64,000 nt of DNA. Origin: Georgenia thermotolerans (lineage in GTDB: Bacteria > Actinomycetota > Actinomycetes > Actinomycetales > Actinomycetaceae). A model generated the notes under the pieces. It made no database searches. It had not been told where the DNA came from and worked only from the letters and a program-made list of their open reading frames with translations. The stretch is taken from NCBI RefSeq assembly GCF_009193185.1, contig NZ_VUKF01000015.1, positions 1 to 64,000 on the forward strand. The letters run 5' to 3'. The translations under genes were made by a program, and so were the position numbers. Below, piece by piece: positions 26,319 through 34,822 of this stretch; the stretch's first letter is position 1; the number at the start of each line of letters is the position of its first letter.

Positions 26319-27680
26319 ATGACGACCACCACCTCGACCATGCACGAGATCTTCGAGCGCGCCCGCCGCGTGACCCCCGGCGGGGTGAACTCGCCGGTGC
26401 GCGCGTTCGGCTCGGTGGGCGGGGACCCGCGGTTCATCGCCTCCGCCCGCGGCCCGTACGTCACCGACGTCGAGGGGCGCGAGTACGTCGACCTCGTCAT
26501 GTCGTGGGGGCCGGCGCTGCTCGGGCACGCCGCGCCCGAGGTGGTCGCCGCGGTGCAGGAGGCCGCCGCGCGCGGGCTGTCGTTCGGCGCGCCGACGGTG
26601 GCCGAGGTCGAGCTGGCCGAGGCGGTGCGCGCCCGCGTGCCGGCCGCCGAGAAGGTCCGCTTCGTCTCCACCGGCACCGAGGCGACGATGACGGCGGTGC
26701 GCCTGGCGCGCGGCGCCACGGGCCGCGACATCATCGTCAAGTTCGCCGGCTGCTACCACGGCCACGTCGACGCCCTGCTCGCCGACGCCGGCTCGGGCGT
26801 CGCCACCTTCGGCCTGCCCGGCTCGGCCGGCGTGACGGCCGCGAGCGCCGCCGAGACCATCGTCGTGCCCTACAACGACGTGGCCGCCCTCGAGGCCGTC
26901 TTCGCCGAGCGCGGGGACGACATCGCCGCGGTGATCACCGAGGCCTCCCCGGCCAACATGGGCGTGGTGCCCCCGCGGCCGGGGTTCAACGCCGCGATCC
27001 GCCGCCTCACCACCGAGCACCGCGCGCTGTTCATCCTCGACGAGGTCCTCACCGGCTTCCGGGTCGGCCCCGCCGGGTGGTGGGGGCTCGACGGCGTCGC
27101 CGGCGACGGCGGCGGGAGCGCCACCGGCTCCGAGCCGTACACCCCGGACCTGTTCACCTTCGGCAAGGTGGTCGGGGGCGGCATGCCGCTGGCGGGCCTG
27201 GGCGGGCGCGCCGCGCTCATGGACCTGCTCAGCCCCTCCGGGCCCGTCTACCAGGCCGGCACCCTCTCCGGGAACCCGCTGGCCACCGCCGCCGGCCTGG
27301 CCACCCTGCGGCTGGCCGACGACGCCGTCTACGCCCGGGTGGACGAGGCGGCCCGGGTGGTCGGCGACGCCGTGGGCGCGGCCCTGGACGCCGAGGGCGT
27401 GCCGCACCGGGTGCAGCGGGCGGGCAACCTGTTCTCGGTGATGTTCGGCGAGGCGGCCGCCCGCGACGGCGTGCACACCTACGCCGACGCCCAGGCGCAG
27501 GAGACCTTCCGCCACCCGCCGTTCTTCCACGCCATGCTCGACGCCGGCGTCGCCCTGCCGCCCAGCGTCTTCGAGGCCTGGTTCCTCTCGGCGGCGCACG
27601 ACGACGCCGCGGTGAACCGCATCCTCGAGGCGCTGCCCGGCGCGGCGAGGGCGGCGGCCGCGGCGCGTCCGGCGCGGTAG
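26319..27680 (+). CDS. hemL: Glutamate-1-semialdehyde 2,1-aminomutase
   Basis: A 453-residue PLP enzyme that converts glutamate-1-semialdehyde to 5-aminolevulinate. [18 protein letters not shown] is the family start, [11 protein letters not shown] and [11 protein letters not shown] follow, and the PLP Lys is in [20 protein letters not shown] precedes the ATG. It closes the rightward haem operon; with hemA it supplies the C5 entry to the pathway. A hairpin after the stop separates it from the convergent polymerase gene. Confidence 0.95.
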   Translation: MTTTTSTMHEIFERARRVTPGGVNSPVRAFGSVGGDPRFIASARGPYVTDVEGREYVDLVMSWGPALLGHAAPEVVAAVQEAAARGLSFGAPTVAEVELAEAVRARVPAAEKVRFVSTGTEATMTAVRLARGATGRDIIVKFAGCYHGHVDALLADAGSGVATFGLPGSAGVTAASAAETIVVPYNDVAALEAVFAERGDDIAAVITEASPANMGVVPPRPGFNAAIRRLTTEHRALFILDEVLTGFRVGPAGWWGLDGVAGDGGGSATGSEPYTPDLFTFGKVVGGGMPLAGLGGRAALMDLLSPSGPVYQAGTLSGNPLATAAGLATLRLADDAVYARVDEAARVVGDAVGAALDAEGVPHRVQRAGNLFSVMFGEAAARDGVHTYADAQAQETFRHPPFFHAMLDAGVALPPSVFEAWFLSAAHDDAAVNRILEALPGAARAAAAARPAR

Positions 27681-27692
27681 GGGCGCGGCCGG

Positions 27693-27714
27693 CCCGAGAT
27701 CAGCTGGTCTCGGG
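27693..27714. terminator. Hairpin between hemL and the polymerase gene, holding a stop codon
   Basis: CCCGAGA and TCTCGGG arms flank an 8-nt loop that contains the stop codon of the leftward gene (27700-27702). It lies 12 nt past the hemL stop and can act in both directions. Confidence 0.6.
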
Positions 27715-28662
27715 TGGCGCCTGCGCCCCCTCGGCCTCGTCCCGCTCGGCCCACTGCAGCAGCGGGGCGAGGTCGAACACTGCGTCGTCGATGCCCGCGT
27801 GGAGGTCACCGCGCTCCGCGTAGCGGGCCGGCATCGTGGCGACGGTGAGGTCCCGAGGGTCGCAGTCCGGCACCTCGTCCCAGGTCACCGGGGCCGAGAC
27901 AGTGGCCTGAGGCGTCCCGCGCACCGAGTACGCGCACGCGATCGTGTGGTCGCGGGTGTTCTGGTTGAAGTCCACGAACACCTTCGCCGGGTCGCGGTCC
28001 TTGCGCCACCACGTCGTCGTCGCGTCCTGCGGCGTGCGCCGCTCGACCTCGCGGGCGAACGCCAACGCGGCCCGGCGCACGTCCTGGAAGCCGTGCTCGG
28101 GGCGGATGCGCACGTAGACGTGCAGCCCGTCCCCGCCCGTGGTCTTGGGAAAGCCGGTGGCCCCGAGCTCGTCGAGCACCTCGTGGGCCACGGCCGCGAC
28201 CCGCCGGACGGTGGCGAAGTCGCAGGCGTCCCCGGGATCGAGGTCGATGCGCCACTCGTCGGGCTTCTCCACGTCGGCGCGGCGGCTGTTCCACGGGTGG
28301 AACTCCACCGTGGACATCTGCACCGCCCAGATCACCTGGGCGAGCTCGGTGACGCACAGCTCGTCCGCGTCTCGGTCGTAGCGCGGGAAGTGCACCCGGA
28401 CGGTCGTGACCCAGTCGGGGGCGCCGCGCGGCAGCCGCTTCTGGTGGACCTTCTCGCCCGTGATGCCCTCGGGGAAGCGGTGCAGCATGCAGGGCCGCTC
28501 GCGCAGGGCGTTGACGATGCCGTCGCCGACGGCGACGTAGTAGCGCGCCAGGTCCAGCTTGGTGTGGCCCGGGCCGGGGAAGTAGACCCGGTCGGGGTTG
28601 CTGATCCGGACGACGCGCCCGCCGACCTCCAGCTCGGTCGCGGGTGCGCTCGTCTTGGCCAT
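27700..28662 (-). CDS. Stand-alone LigD-type primase-polymerase domain
   Basis: A 320-residue protein homologous to the polymerase domain (PolDom) of bacterial NHEJ ligase LigD, an archaeo-eukaryotic primase-like enzyme that adds nucleotides at DNA ends. Landmarks are RISNPDRVYFPG, CMLHRFPEGI, FHQK-like EKVHQKRLP, VEFHPWNSR, the catalytic DxD in WRIDLDPGD, and KTTGGDGLHVYVRI. There is no ligase or nuclease domain, and no Ku gene lies in the window, as with PolD proteins of mycobacteria. GAGGT lies 8 nt before the ATG. A repair role is inferred. Confidence 0.87.
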   Translation of the reverse strand: MAKTSAPATELEVGGRVVRISNPDRVYFPGPGHTKLDLARYYVAVGDGIVNALRERPCMLHRFPEGITGEKVHQKRLPRGAPDWVTTVRVHFPRYDRDADELCVTELAQVIWAVQMSTVEFHPWNSRRADVEKPDEWRIDLDPGDACDFATVRRVAAVAHEVLDELGATGFPKTTGGDGLHVYVRIRPEHGFQDVRRAALAFAREVERRTPQDATTTWWRKDRDPAKVFVDFNQNTRDHTIACAYSVRGTPQATVSAPVTWDEVPDCDPRDLTVATMPARYAERGDLHAGIDDAVFDLAPLLQWAERDEAEGAQAPPETS

Positions 28663-28810
28663 GGGGCCTACCTCACCATCGGCCGGGCCGGGGCGCTACG
28701 GGGTTGGCTTGCACTCCGATCGTGAGGGCGCGGCGCGCTCCCGTCGGTCGGTGTCCGGTGCTGCCCGCTCCGTGCCGGCCACCGCCGGACAAGTGGTCCA
28801 GCGCCGCACC

Positions 28811-29401
28811 TCAGCCGGACACCGGCACGTTCCAGTGCGCGACGACGGGCAGGGAGTGCTCGTAGGTCAGCACGCCGCGGCGGGCGGCGCCGAGCAGGAA
28901 CCCCGAGCCGTGCCGTGGATCGAGCTCGAGCCAGCGCGCCGCCAGCACCCGCAGCAGGTGGCTGTGGGCGACGACGAGCACGTCGCCGCCCTCCATCTCC
29001 CGGCGCGCCCGGTCGAGCACGCGGTCCACCCGGACGCCCACCGCGGCGGCGTCCTCCCCGCCCGGCGCCCCGTCGGCGAAGAGCTGCCACCGGGGCAGCC
29101 CGACGGACGTGCGGCGCGCCTCGTACTCGGCGGTGGTGTGCCCCTCGAGCACGCCGTAGTCCCACTCGGCGAGGTCGTCGAGCACCTCGTACTCGGCGAT
29201 CCCGGCGAGCTCGGCGGTGCGGCGGGCGCGCTGGCGGGGACTGACGAGGACGGCGGCCCAGCTGCGGTCGCCGAGGTCGGCGAGCAGGCGGCGCGTCTGA
29301 TCTTCGCCCTCGGCCGTCAGGGGGATGTCGGTGGTGCCGGTGTGGCGACCGGACCGGCTCCACTCGGTCTCGCCGTGGCGGACAACGATCAGCTCGGCCA
29401 T
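28811..29401 (-). CDS. Histidine-phosphatase-family phosphatase (phosphoglycerate-mutase-like)
   Basis: A 196-residue branch-1 histidine phosphatase. The phospho-His is in VVRHGETEWSRSGRHTG; VLVSPRQRARRTAEL supplies an Arg, LAEWDYGVLEG the acid, and VLVVAHSHLLRVLAARWL the second His. GGGAGGGAG precedes the ATG; the frame is open upstream but has no signal there. It probably acts on small phosphorylated metabolites; the substrate is unknown. The 148 nt between this gene and the polymerase gene show nothing. Confidence 0.85.
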   Translation of the reverse strand: MAELIVVRHGETEWSRSGRHTGTTDIPLTAEGEDQTRRLLADLGDRSWAAVLVSPRQRARRTAELAGIAEYEVLDDLAEWDYGVLEGHTTAEYEARRTSVGLPRWQLFADGAPGGEDAAAVGVRVDRVLDRARREMEGGDVLVVAHSHLLRVLAARWLELDPRHGSGFLLGAARRGVLTYEHSLPVVAHWNVPVSG

Positions 29402-29531
29402 CGCGGCTCCCTCCCGAGGGCCACGAGCATGCGCCAGGCGTGGCGCCCATGCACCCGGATCTCGACCTGACGTCGGGCGAGCGTCGGGATCGAGAGGACA
29501 GAAAACCACAAGTGGTGCCGTTGGGGCAGGT

Positions 29532-29571
29532 GTGGTGCGACCGTGGCGGGAGTACGCCACACCCGCACCAC
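29532..29571. promoter_or_regulatory. Hairpin upstream of purB
   Basis: GTGGTGCG/CGCACCAC and GTGGCG/CGCCAC stems stack around a symmetric 3x3 internal loop with a GGAGTA apical loop, 88 nt before purB. The GTGGTGC motif also occurs just upstream. It is either a leader structure or an operator dyad. Confidence 0.35.
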
Positions 29572-29658
29572 GTGTGGCGTCTCACGACCCGCAGGCCCCC
29601 ACGCGGGGACGATGGACACCCCGGCGCCGCGCTCGGCGCGGCTGGAATGATGACGGCC

Positions 29659-31098
29659 ATGACTGAGCGCGTCGACCTCTCCACCGTGACCCCGCCCGTC
29701 GCCCTGGGCCCGCTGGACGGGCGCTACCGCCGGGTCGTCGCCCCGCTCGTCAACCACCTCTCGGAGGCGGCGCTGAACCGCGCCCGCCTGCACGTCGAGG
29801 TCGAGTGGCTCATCCACCTCACCGACACGGGCGTGCTGCCCGGCGCCCCGCGGCTGAGCGAGGCCGACAAGGGCTACCTCCGCGACGTCGTCGACGTCTT
29901 CGGCGCCGGCGACGAGCTGGAGGAGCTCGCCGCCATCGAGCGCGAGACCCTCCACGACGTCAAGGCCGTCGAGTACTTCCTCAAGCGCCGCCTCGACGCC
30001 GCCCCGGCCGTGCTCGGCGAGGGCACCGTGCTGCCGCAGGTGCACGAGATCGTCCACATCTTCTGCACCAGCGAGGACATCAACAACCTCTCCTACGCCC
30101 TGACGGTCAAGAGCGCCGTCGAGGACGTCTGGCTGCCTGCCGCCTCCGCCATGGCCGACGACGTCGCCGCCCTCGCCAAGGAGCACGCCGGCGCGGCGAT
30201 GCTGGCCCGCACCCACGGCCAGCCGGCCACGCCCACCACGCTGGGCAAGGAGCTCGCCGTCCTCGCCCACCGGCTGCGCCGCCAGCTCCGCCGCGTCGCC
30301 GGGACGGAGTACCTGGGCAAGATCAACGGCGCGACCGGCACCTTCGGCGCCCACACCGTCTCCGTCCCGGGCGCGGACTGGGAGGCGGTGGCCCGCGGGT
30401 TCGTCGAGCACCTGGGCCTGACGTGGAACCCGCTGACCACCCAGATCGAGTCGCACGACTGGCAGGCCGAGCTCTACAGCGACGTCGCCCGGTTCAACCG
30501 GGTGCTGCACAACCTCGCGACCGACGTGTGGACCTACATCTCGCTGGGCTACTTCCACCAGCGCCTGTCCGCGCAGGGCTCGACCGGCTCGTCGACCATG
30601 CCGCACAAGGTCAACCCCATCCGCTTCGAGAACGCCGAGGCCAACCTCGAGATCTCCTGCGCGCTGCTCGACACCCTCGCGGCCACGCTCGTGACCTCCC
30701 GGCTCCAGCGCGACCTCACCGACTCCTCCACCCAGCGCAACATCGGCGTCGCCTTCGGCCACTCCCTGCTCGCCGTCGACAACGTCCGGCGCGGCCTGGC
30801 CGGCCTCGACGTCGACGGCGCCGCCCTGGCCCGCGACCTCGACGGCAACTGGGAGGTGCTCGGCGAGGCGGTCCAGCAGGCCATGCGCGCGGCGTCGATC
30901 GCCGGCGCCACGGGCATGGAGGACCCCTACGAGCGGCTCAAGGAGCTCACCCGGGGCAAGAAGGTCGACGGGCCGGCGATGCGCGAGTTCATCGGCGGGC
31001 TCGGCCTGCCCGACGACGTCGAGGCCCGGCTGCTCGACCTCGAGCCCGGCACGTACACGGGCCTGGCCGAGCAGCTGGTGGGGCACCTGGACGACTAG
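29659..31098 (+). CDS. purB: Adenylosuccinate lyase
   Basis: A 479-residue fumarase/aspartase-superfamily lyase that acts twice in purine synthesis, on SAICAR and on adenylosuccinate. It starts like other family members (VALGPLDGRYR). It contains HIFCTSEDINNLSYAL, ARTHGQPATPTTLGKE and the signature loop GSSTMPHKVNPIRFENAEANL. Length and motifs match the E. coli-type enzyme. In-frame ATGs at 29647 and 29650 are alternatives; the start at MTERVDLS fits homologues best. No other pur gene is nearby. Confidence 0.92.
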   Translation: MTERVDLSTVTPPVALGPLDGRYRRVVAPLVNHLSEAALNRARLHVEVEWLIHLTDTGVLPGAPRLSEADKGYLRDVVDVFGAGDELEELAAIERETLHDVKAVEYFLKRRLDAAPAVLGEGTVLPQVHEIVHIFCTSEDINNLSYALTVKSAVEDVWLPAASAMADDVAALAKEHAGAAMLARTHGQPATPTTLGKELAVLAHRLRRQLRRVAGTEYLGKINGATGTFGAHTVSVPGADWEAVARGFVEHLGLTWNPLTTQIESHDWQAELYSDVARFNRVLHNLATDVWTYISLGYFHQRLSAQGSTGSSTMPHKVNPIRFENAEANLEISCALLDTLAATLVTSRLQRDLTDSSTQRNIGVAFGHSLLAVDNVRRGLAGLDVDGAALARDLDGNWEVLGEAVQQAMRAASIAGATGMEDPYERLKELTRGKKVDGPAMREFIGGLGLPDDVEARLLDLEPGTYTGLAEQLVGHLDD

Positions 31099-31161
31099 CG
31101 CGGCGGGCGTCACAGCCGCTCTTCACGACATTCCCAGGAATCGGCCGTACCGTAGCCGGTC

Positions 31162-31848
31162 GTGACCCCGATCCTCGCCAGCGCCCCCTCCGCCGCCACC
31201 GCGTCCCTCGACGGCGTCGCCGCCTGGGCGGTGAGCGTCATGGAGTCGCTCGGAGGCTTCGGTGCCGCCCTGCTGATCGCGCTGGAGAATCTCTTCCCGC
31301 CGCTGCCCAGCGAGGTCATCCTGCCGCTGGCCGGGTTCACCGCCTCCCGCGGCTCGCTCGGCCTGGTCGAGGTGATCGTGTGGTGTACGGCCGGGTCCGT
31401 CGTCGGGGCGTGGGTGCTCTACGGCATCGGCGCGCTGCTGGGGCGCGAGCGCACCCGGGCGATCATGAACTGGCTGCCGCTGGTGAAGATCGAGGACGTC
31501 GACAAGACCGAGGCCTGGTTCCACCGGCACGGCAAGGGCACCGTCTTCCTGGGCCGGATGATCCCCATCTTCCGCAGTCTCATCTCCATCCCGGCCGGCA
31601 TCACCCGCATGCCCCTGCTGCTGTTCACCGCCCTGACGCTGGCCGGGTCGCTGGTGTGGAACACCGCGCTCATCGTCGCCGGGTACGCGCTCGGGGAGAA
31701 CTGGCACGTCGTCGAGAACTACGTCGGCGTGTTCACGAAGATCGTCATCGTCCTCGTCGTGCTGGCCCTGGCCTGGTTCGCCGTCTCCCGGGTGCGGGCG
31801 ATGCGGGTCGCCCACCCCTCGCGCGAGACGCGCGACGACGCCGCCTGA
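31162..31848 (+). CDS. DedA-family membrane protein
   Basis: A 228-residue integral membrane protein of the DedA/SNARE-associated family, linked to undecaprenyl-phosphate or phospholipid translocation and envelope homeostasis. The family motifs are ENLFPPLPSEVILPLAGF near the N-terminus and FLGRMIPIFRSLISIPAGI in the middle, with four to five membrane segments and a basic tail. TACCGT lies 8 nt before the GTG, and no ribosome-binding site is seen. It follows purB by 63 nt. Confidence 0.87.
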   Translation: MTPILASAPSAATASLDGVAAWAVSVMESLGGFGAALLIALENLFPPLPSEVILPLAGFTASRGSLGLVEVIVWCTAGSVVGAWVLYGIGALLGRERTRAIMNWLPLVKIEDVDKTEAWFHRHGKGTVFLGRMIPIFRSLISIPAGITRMPLLLFTALTLAGSLVWNTALIVAGYALGENWHVVENYVGVFTKIVIVLVVLALAWFAVSRVRAMRVAHPSRETRDDAA

Positions 31849-31860
31849 CCCGACCTCTTC

Positions 31861-31960
31861 GCGCGGTTCCGCCCGCCGGCCACACGCACGGTTCGGTCGC
31901 CGGGCCACACGCGCGGTTCGCCCGCCGGGCCACACGCGCGGTTCGCTCGCCGGTGCGAGC
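31861..31960. repeat. Four tandem 25-bp repeats
   Basis: Four head-to-tail 25-nt units (31861, 31886, 31911, 31936), consensus GCGCGGTTCG then CCCGCCGGGCCACAC. Units 2 and 3 differ at four positions; unit 4 diverges in its last six bases. They start 12 nt past the dedA stop, in the 283-nt gap before nhaC. The rest of the gap holds the nhaC leader and nothing else I can name. Confidence 0.8.
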
Positions 31961-32131
31961 CGCGCCCACGGGCGCTGTGAGATCCCGCCCATTCCGCCCA
32001 CCGGCGCCGCCGGCCGGCGGAAGGCCCGTCTACCCTGTACCCGCCATCCGTGTCCGGTGAGGATCTCCCGCTCGGGTGAGCGTCCCTGAGCCGGCCTGGC
32101 GCCGGCACGCCCCGCCACCCGGAGGTTTCCC

Positions 32132-33739
32132 GTGCCCGACGCCGCCCTCGGCCCCTCCGCGCTCTCGCTGGTCCCGCCGCTGCTCGCCCTGGTCATGGTG
32201 CTGCTCACCCGGAAGGTGCTCCGCAGCCTCGCGGTCGGGATCGTCAGCGCCGCGCTGGTGGTGTCGGACCTCGATCCCGTGGCGACCGTGCGTCTCGTGT
32301 GGGACACGTTCGTGGGCCTGTTCTGGGTGGACGGGGTGGTCAACACCTGGAACGTCTACATCGTCCTGTTCCTGCTGCTCCTCGGCGTGCTCGCCGCCTT
32401 CATCATGATGTCCGGCGGCAGCTACGCGTTCGGCCGGTGGGCGATGCGGCGGGTGCGAACCCGTCGCGGATCGCAGCTGGTCGCCCTCGTCCTCGGTGTC
32501 GTGATCTTCATCGACGACTACTTCAACGCCCTGGCGGTGGGCCAGATCGCCAAGCCCCTGACGGACCGGAACCGGGTCTCGCGGGCCAAGCTGAGCTACC
32601 TCATCGACTCCACCTCGGCGCCCGTGTGCGTCGTCGCCCCCTTCTCGAGCTGGGGCGCCAGCATCATGGGCATCATCGCCCCGATCCTGCTGGCGGCCGG
32701 CGTCAGCGACGTGAGCCCGTTCGCGGCCTTCATGGCGATGGTCCCGCTGAACTACTACGTCTGGGCCGCGCTGGCGCTCGTGCTCCTCGTCGCGCTCCTG
32801 GGGGTGGACGTCGGCCCGATGCGCCGCGAGGAGACCCGCGCCGTGCGCACCGGGGAGCCGTACGCGCCGGGGACGACGATCGCCGGCGAGCTCGACGACA
32901 AGCTCCCGGCGCACCGGCCCGGTTCCGTCGGTTCGCTGATCGGCCCCTTCCTCGGCCTCGTCCTCGGCGTGGTCGGTGCCATCGTGTGGACCGGCCACGC
33001 CGCGTCCGGCTCGTGGAACCTCGTCGAGATCTTCGCCGCCACCCTGGTCACCGAGTCGCTGCTCTTCGGCGGCGTCGTCGGCGTGGTGGTGGCGCTGGCC
33101 TTCTACTTCCGCGACACCCGCTCCAACGAGCGCTTCGGGCTGGGCACGTTCCGCGACGGCTGGGTGCACGGCGCCTCGTCGATGCTGCCCGCCGTCTACA
33201 TCCTGCTCATGGCCTGGATGACGGCGGCGCTCATCGAGGACCTCGGCACCGGTGCGTACCTCGCCGGGCTGGTCGCCGCCGCCTCCCTGGACCCGACCTG
33301 GCTCGTGCCGCTCGTGTTCGTCGTGGCCGGCGTCATGGCGTTCGCCACCGGCACGTCCTGGGGCTCCTTCGGCATCCTGCTGCCCATCGCCGGCCAGATC
33401 GTCACCGAGGTGGGCGCCACGGAGCTGCTGCTCCCCGCGCTGGCGGCCGTGCTCGCCGGCGCCGTCCTGGGTGACCACTGCTCGCCCATCTCGGACACCA
33501 CGATCCTCTCCGCCACCGGCGCGGGCGCCAACCTCATGGACCACGTCGTCACCCAGCTGCCCTATGCCCTGACCGGGGCGCTGGCGGCGCTCGGCGGGTA
33601 CGTGGTGCTCGCGCTCACCACGAACACGTGGTTGGGCCTGATCACGACGCTGGTCCTCGTGACGGCGGTCGCGCTCGCCGCGCGTGCCGCCCGCGGCACC
33701 GTGACGGCGGAGGACGCGCTCGAGCCGGCCGCCGTCTGA
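32132..33739 (+). CDS. NhaC-family Na+/H+ antiporter
   Basis: A 535-residue transporter with about 12 membrane segments, of the NhaC group of the ion-transporter superfamily. Typical stretches are FIDDYFNALAVGQIAKPLTD, IDSTSAPVCVVAPFSSWG, FATGTSWGSFGILLPIAG and the late GDHCSPISDTTILSATG. GGAGG lies 8 nt before the GTG. It probably exchanges cytoplasmic sodium for protons; some relatives carry other cations or organic acids. It converges on the exopolyphosphatase gene, with only 7 nt between the stops. Confidence 0.85.
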   Translation: MPDAALGPSALSLVPPLLALVMVLLTRKVLRSLAVGIVSAALVVSDLDPVATVRLVWDTFVGLFWVDGVVNTWNVYIVLFLLLLGVLAAFIMMSGGSYAFGRWAMRRVRTRRGSQLVALVLGVVIFIDDYFNALAVGQIAKPLTDRNRVSRAKLSYLIDSTSAPVCVVAPFSSWGASIMGIIAPILLAAGVSDVSPFAAFMAMVPLNYYVWAALALVLLVALLGVDVGPMRREETRAVRTGEPYAPGTTIAGELDDKLPAHRPGSVGSLIGPFLGLVLGVVGAIVWTGHAASGSWNLVEIFAATLVTESLLFGGVVGVVVALAFYFRDTRSNERFGLGTFRDGWVHGASSMLPAVYILLMAWMTAALIEDLGTGAYLAGLVAAASLDPTWLVPLVFVVAGVMAFATGTSWGSFGILLPIAGQIVTEVGATELLLPALAAVLAGAVLGDHCSPISDTTILSATGAGANLMDHVVTQLPYALTGALAALGGYVVLALTTNTWLGLITTLVLVTAVALAARAARGTVTAEDALEPAAV

Positions 33740-33746
33740 GGCGCGT

Positions 33747-34676
33747 TCAGTCCGTCAGGACGTCCAGCCGGCGCAGGAGCACCCCTTCGCGCAGCGCCCA
33801 GGGGCAGATCTCGATCTCCTCGACGCCCAGGTCCTTCATCGCCCGCTGCGCCACCATGGCGCCGGCGACGATCTGGTACGTCCGCTCCGGGGTGATCCCG
33901 GGCAGCTCCATGCGCTGCTCCGCCGGGATCTTGGCGAGCCTCGGGGTCCAGTCCGCCAGGTCCGCGCGCTGCATGCGGCGGCGCTCCTCGGGGCCGATCA
34001 CCTCGACCCGCTGCCCGGCCAGCCGGGCGAGCGAGCGGAAGGTCTTCGACGTCGCGACGACGTGGTCGGGCGCCGGCTGCTTGCGGATCTCCTTGGCCAC
34101 CGGCGCCAGCGTCTTCTTGATGTGGGACTTCAGGGCATCGAGCTGCTTGTCCGTGGCCGGGTCGGAGCGGAGGAAGTCGTGCGTGAGCCGGCCCGCGCCC
34201 AGCGGCACGGAGACGGCGTAGTCCGGTCGCTCGTCCAGGCCCATGGCGATCTCCAGCGACCCGCCGCCGATGTCGAGCACCAGCAGCCGCCCGGCGGCCC
34301 AGCCGTGCCAGCGGCGCGCCGCCAGGAACGTCAGCTCGGCCTCCTGGCGCCCGCTGAGCACCTGCAGCGGCACGCCGGCGATCTCCTCGAGCCGGGCGAG
34401 GACCTCGGGCCCGTTGACCGCCTCGCGGATCGCCGAGGTGGCGATGCCGACGAGCTCCTCCGCCCCGAGCCGCTTGGCGGCCTTCGCGGCCTTGCGCACG
34501 GCCTCGGACAGCGCCGCCACGCCGTCGTCGTCGATGCGGCCCTCGTCGTCGAGGTAGCGCATGAGGCGCACGGTGCTGCGGTCGTCCGCGGCGGGGTCCG
34601 GGCGCCCGTCCCGCACGGCGTCGACGACGAGGAGGTGGACGGTGTTGGAGCCGATGTCGAGCACGCCCAGACGCAT
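33747..34676 (-). CDS. Ppx/GppA-family exopolyphosphatase
   Basis: A 309-residue ASKHA-fold phosphatase. The phosphate-binding loops are VLDIGSNTVHLLVVD near the start and LVLDIGGGSLEIAMG in the middle; ATSAIREAVNG and the catalytic Glu segment precede the second loop. It is the short, two-domain actinobacterial form without the C-terminal HD domain. It hydrolyses polyphosphate or pppGpp; family alone does not decide which. TACCGT ends 6 nt before the ATG, so the start is probably leaderless. Confidence 0.87.
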   Translation of the reverse strand: MRLGVLDIGSNTVHLLVVDAVRDGRPDPAADDRSTVRLMRYLDDEGRIDDDGVAALSEAVRKAAKAAKRLGAEELVGIATSAIREAVNGPEVLARLEEIAGVPLQVLSGRQEAELTFLAARRWHGWAAGRLLVLDIGGGSLEIAMGLDERPDYAVSVPLGAGRLTHDFLRSDPATDKQLDALKSHIKKTLAPVAKEIRKQPAPDHVVATSKTFRSLARLAGQRVEVIGPEERRRMQRADLADWTPRLAKIPAEQRMELPGITPERTYQIVAGAMVAQRAMKDLGVEEIEICPWALREGVLLRRLDVLTD

Positions 34677-34682
34677 GGGCAC

Positions 34683-34688
34683 ACGGTA
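34683..34688 (-). promoter_or_regulatory. -10 element TACCGT, leaderless start
   Basis: On the minus strand TACCGT ends exactly 6 nt before the exopolyphosphatase ATG. Confidence 0.5.
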
Positions 34689-34822
34689 GCGGCGCCGCGG
34701 CGCCGGGCCAGCCGGGTCGACGGCGCCCGCGACCGCGCCCGCCGGAGGGGCGGGGCGCGGGCTGTGGCACGGACCACTTAGAGTCGAGGCAGACCCGCGT
34801 CCCCGACCGACAGGCCCCACCC

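Noticed and set aside
25206-27809. An 867-codon antisense frame over hemB and hemL
   Set aside because: It is the complement of two certain genes and has low-complexity composition and no recognisable motif. Similar antisense frames over copA (37477-40038) and hemC (23246-25720) were rejected for the same reason.
32041-32131. A possible riboswitch in front of the NhaC gene
   Set aside because: I compared it by eye with the conserved cores of guanidine, fluoride, ZTP, TPP and sodium riboswitches and found no match. Short GC stems are expected by chance here.
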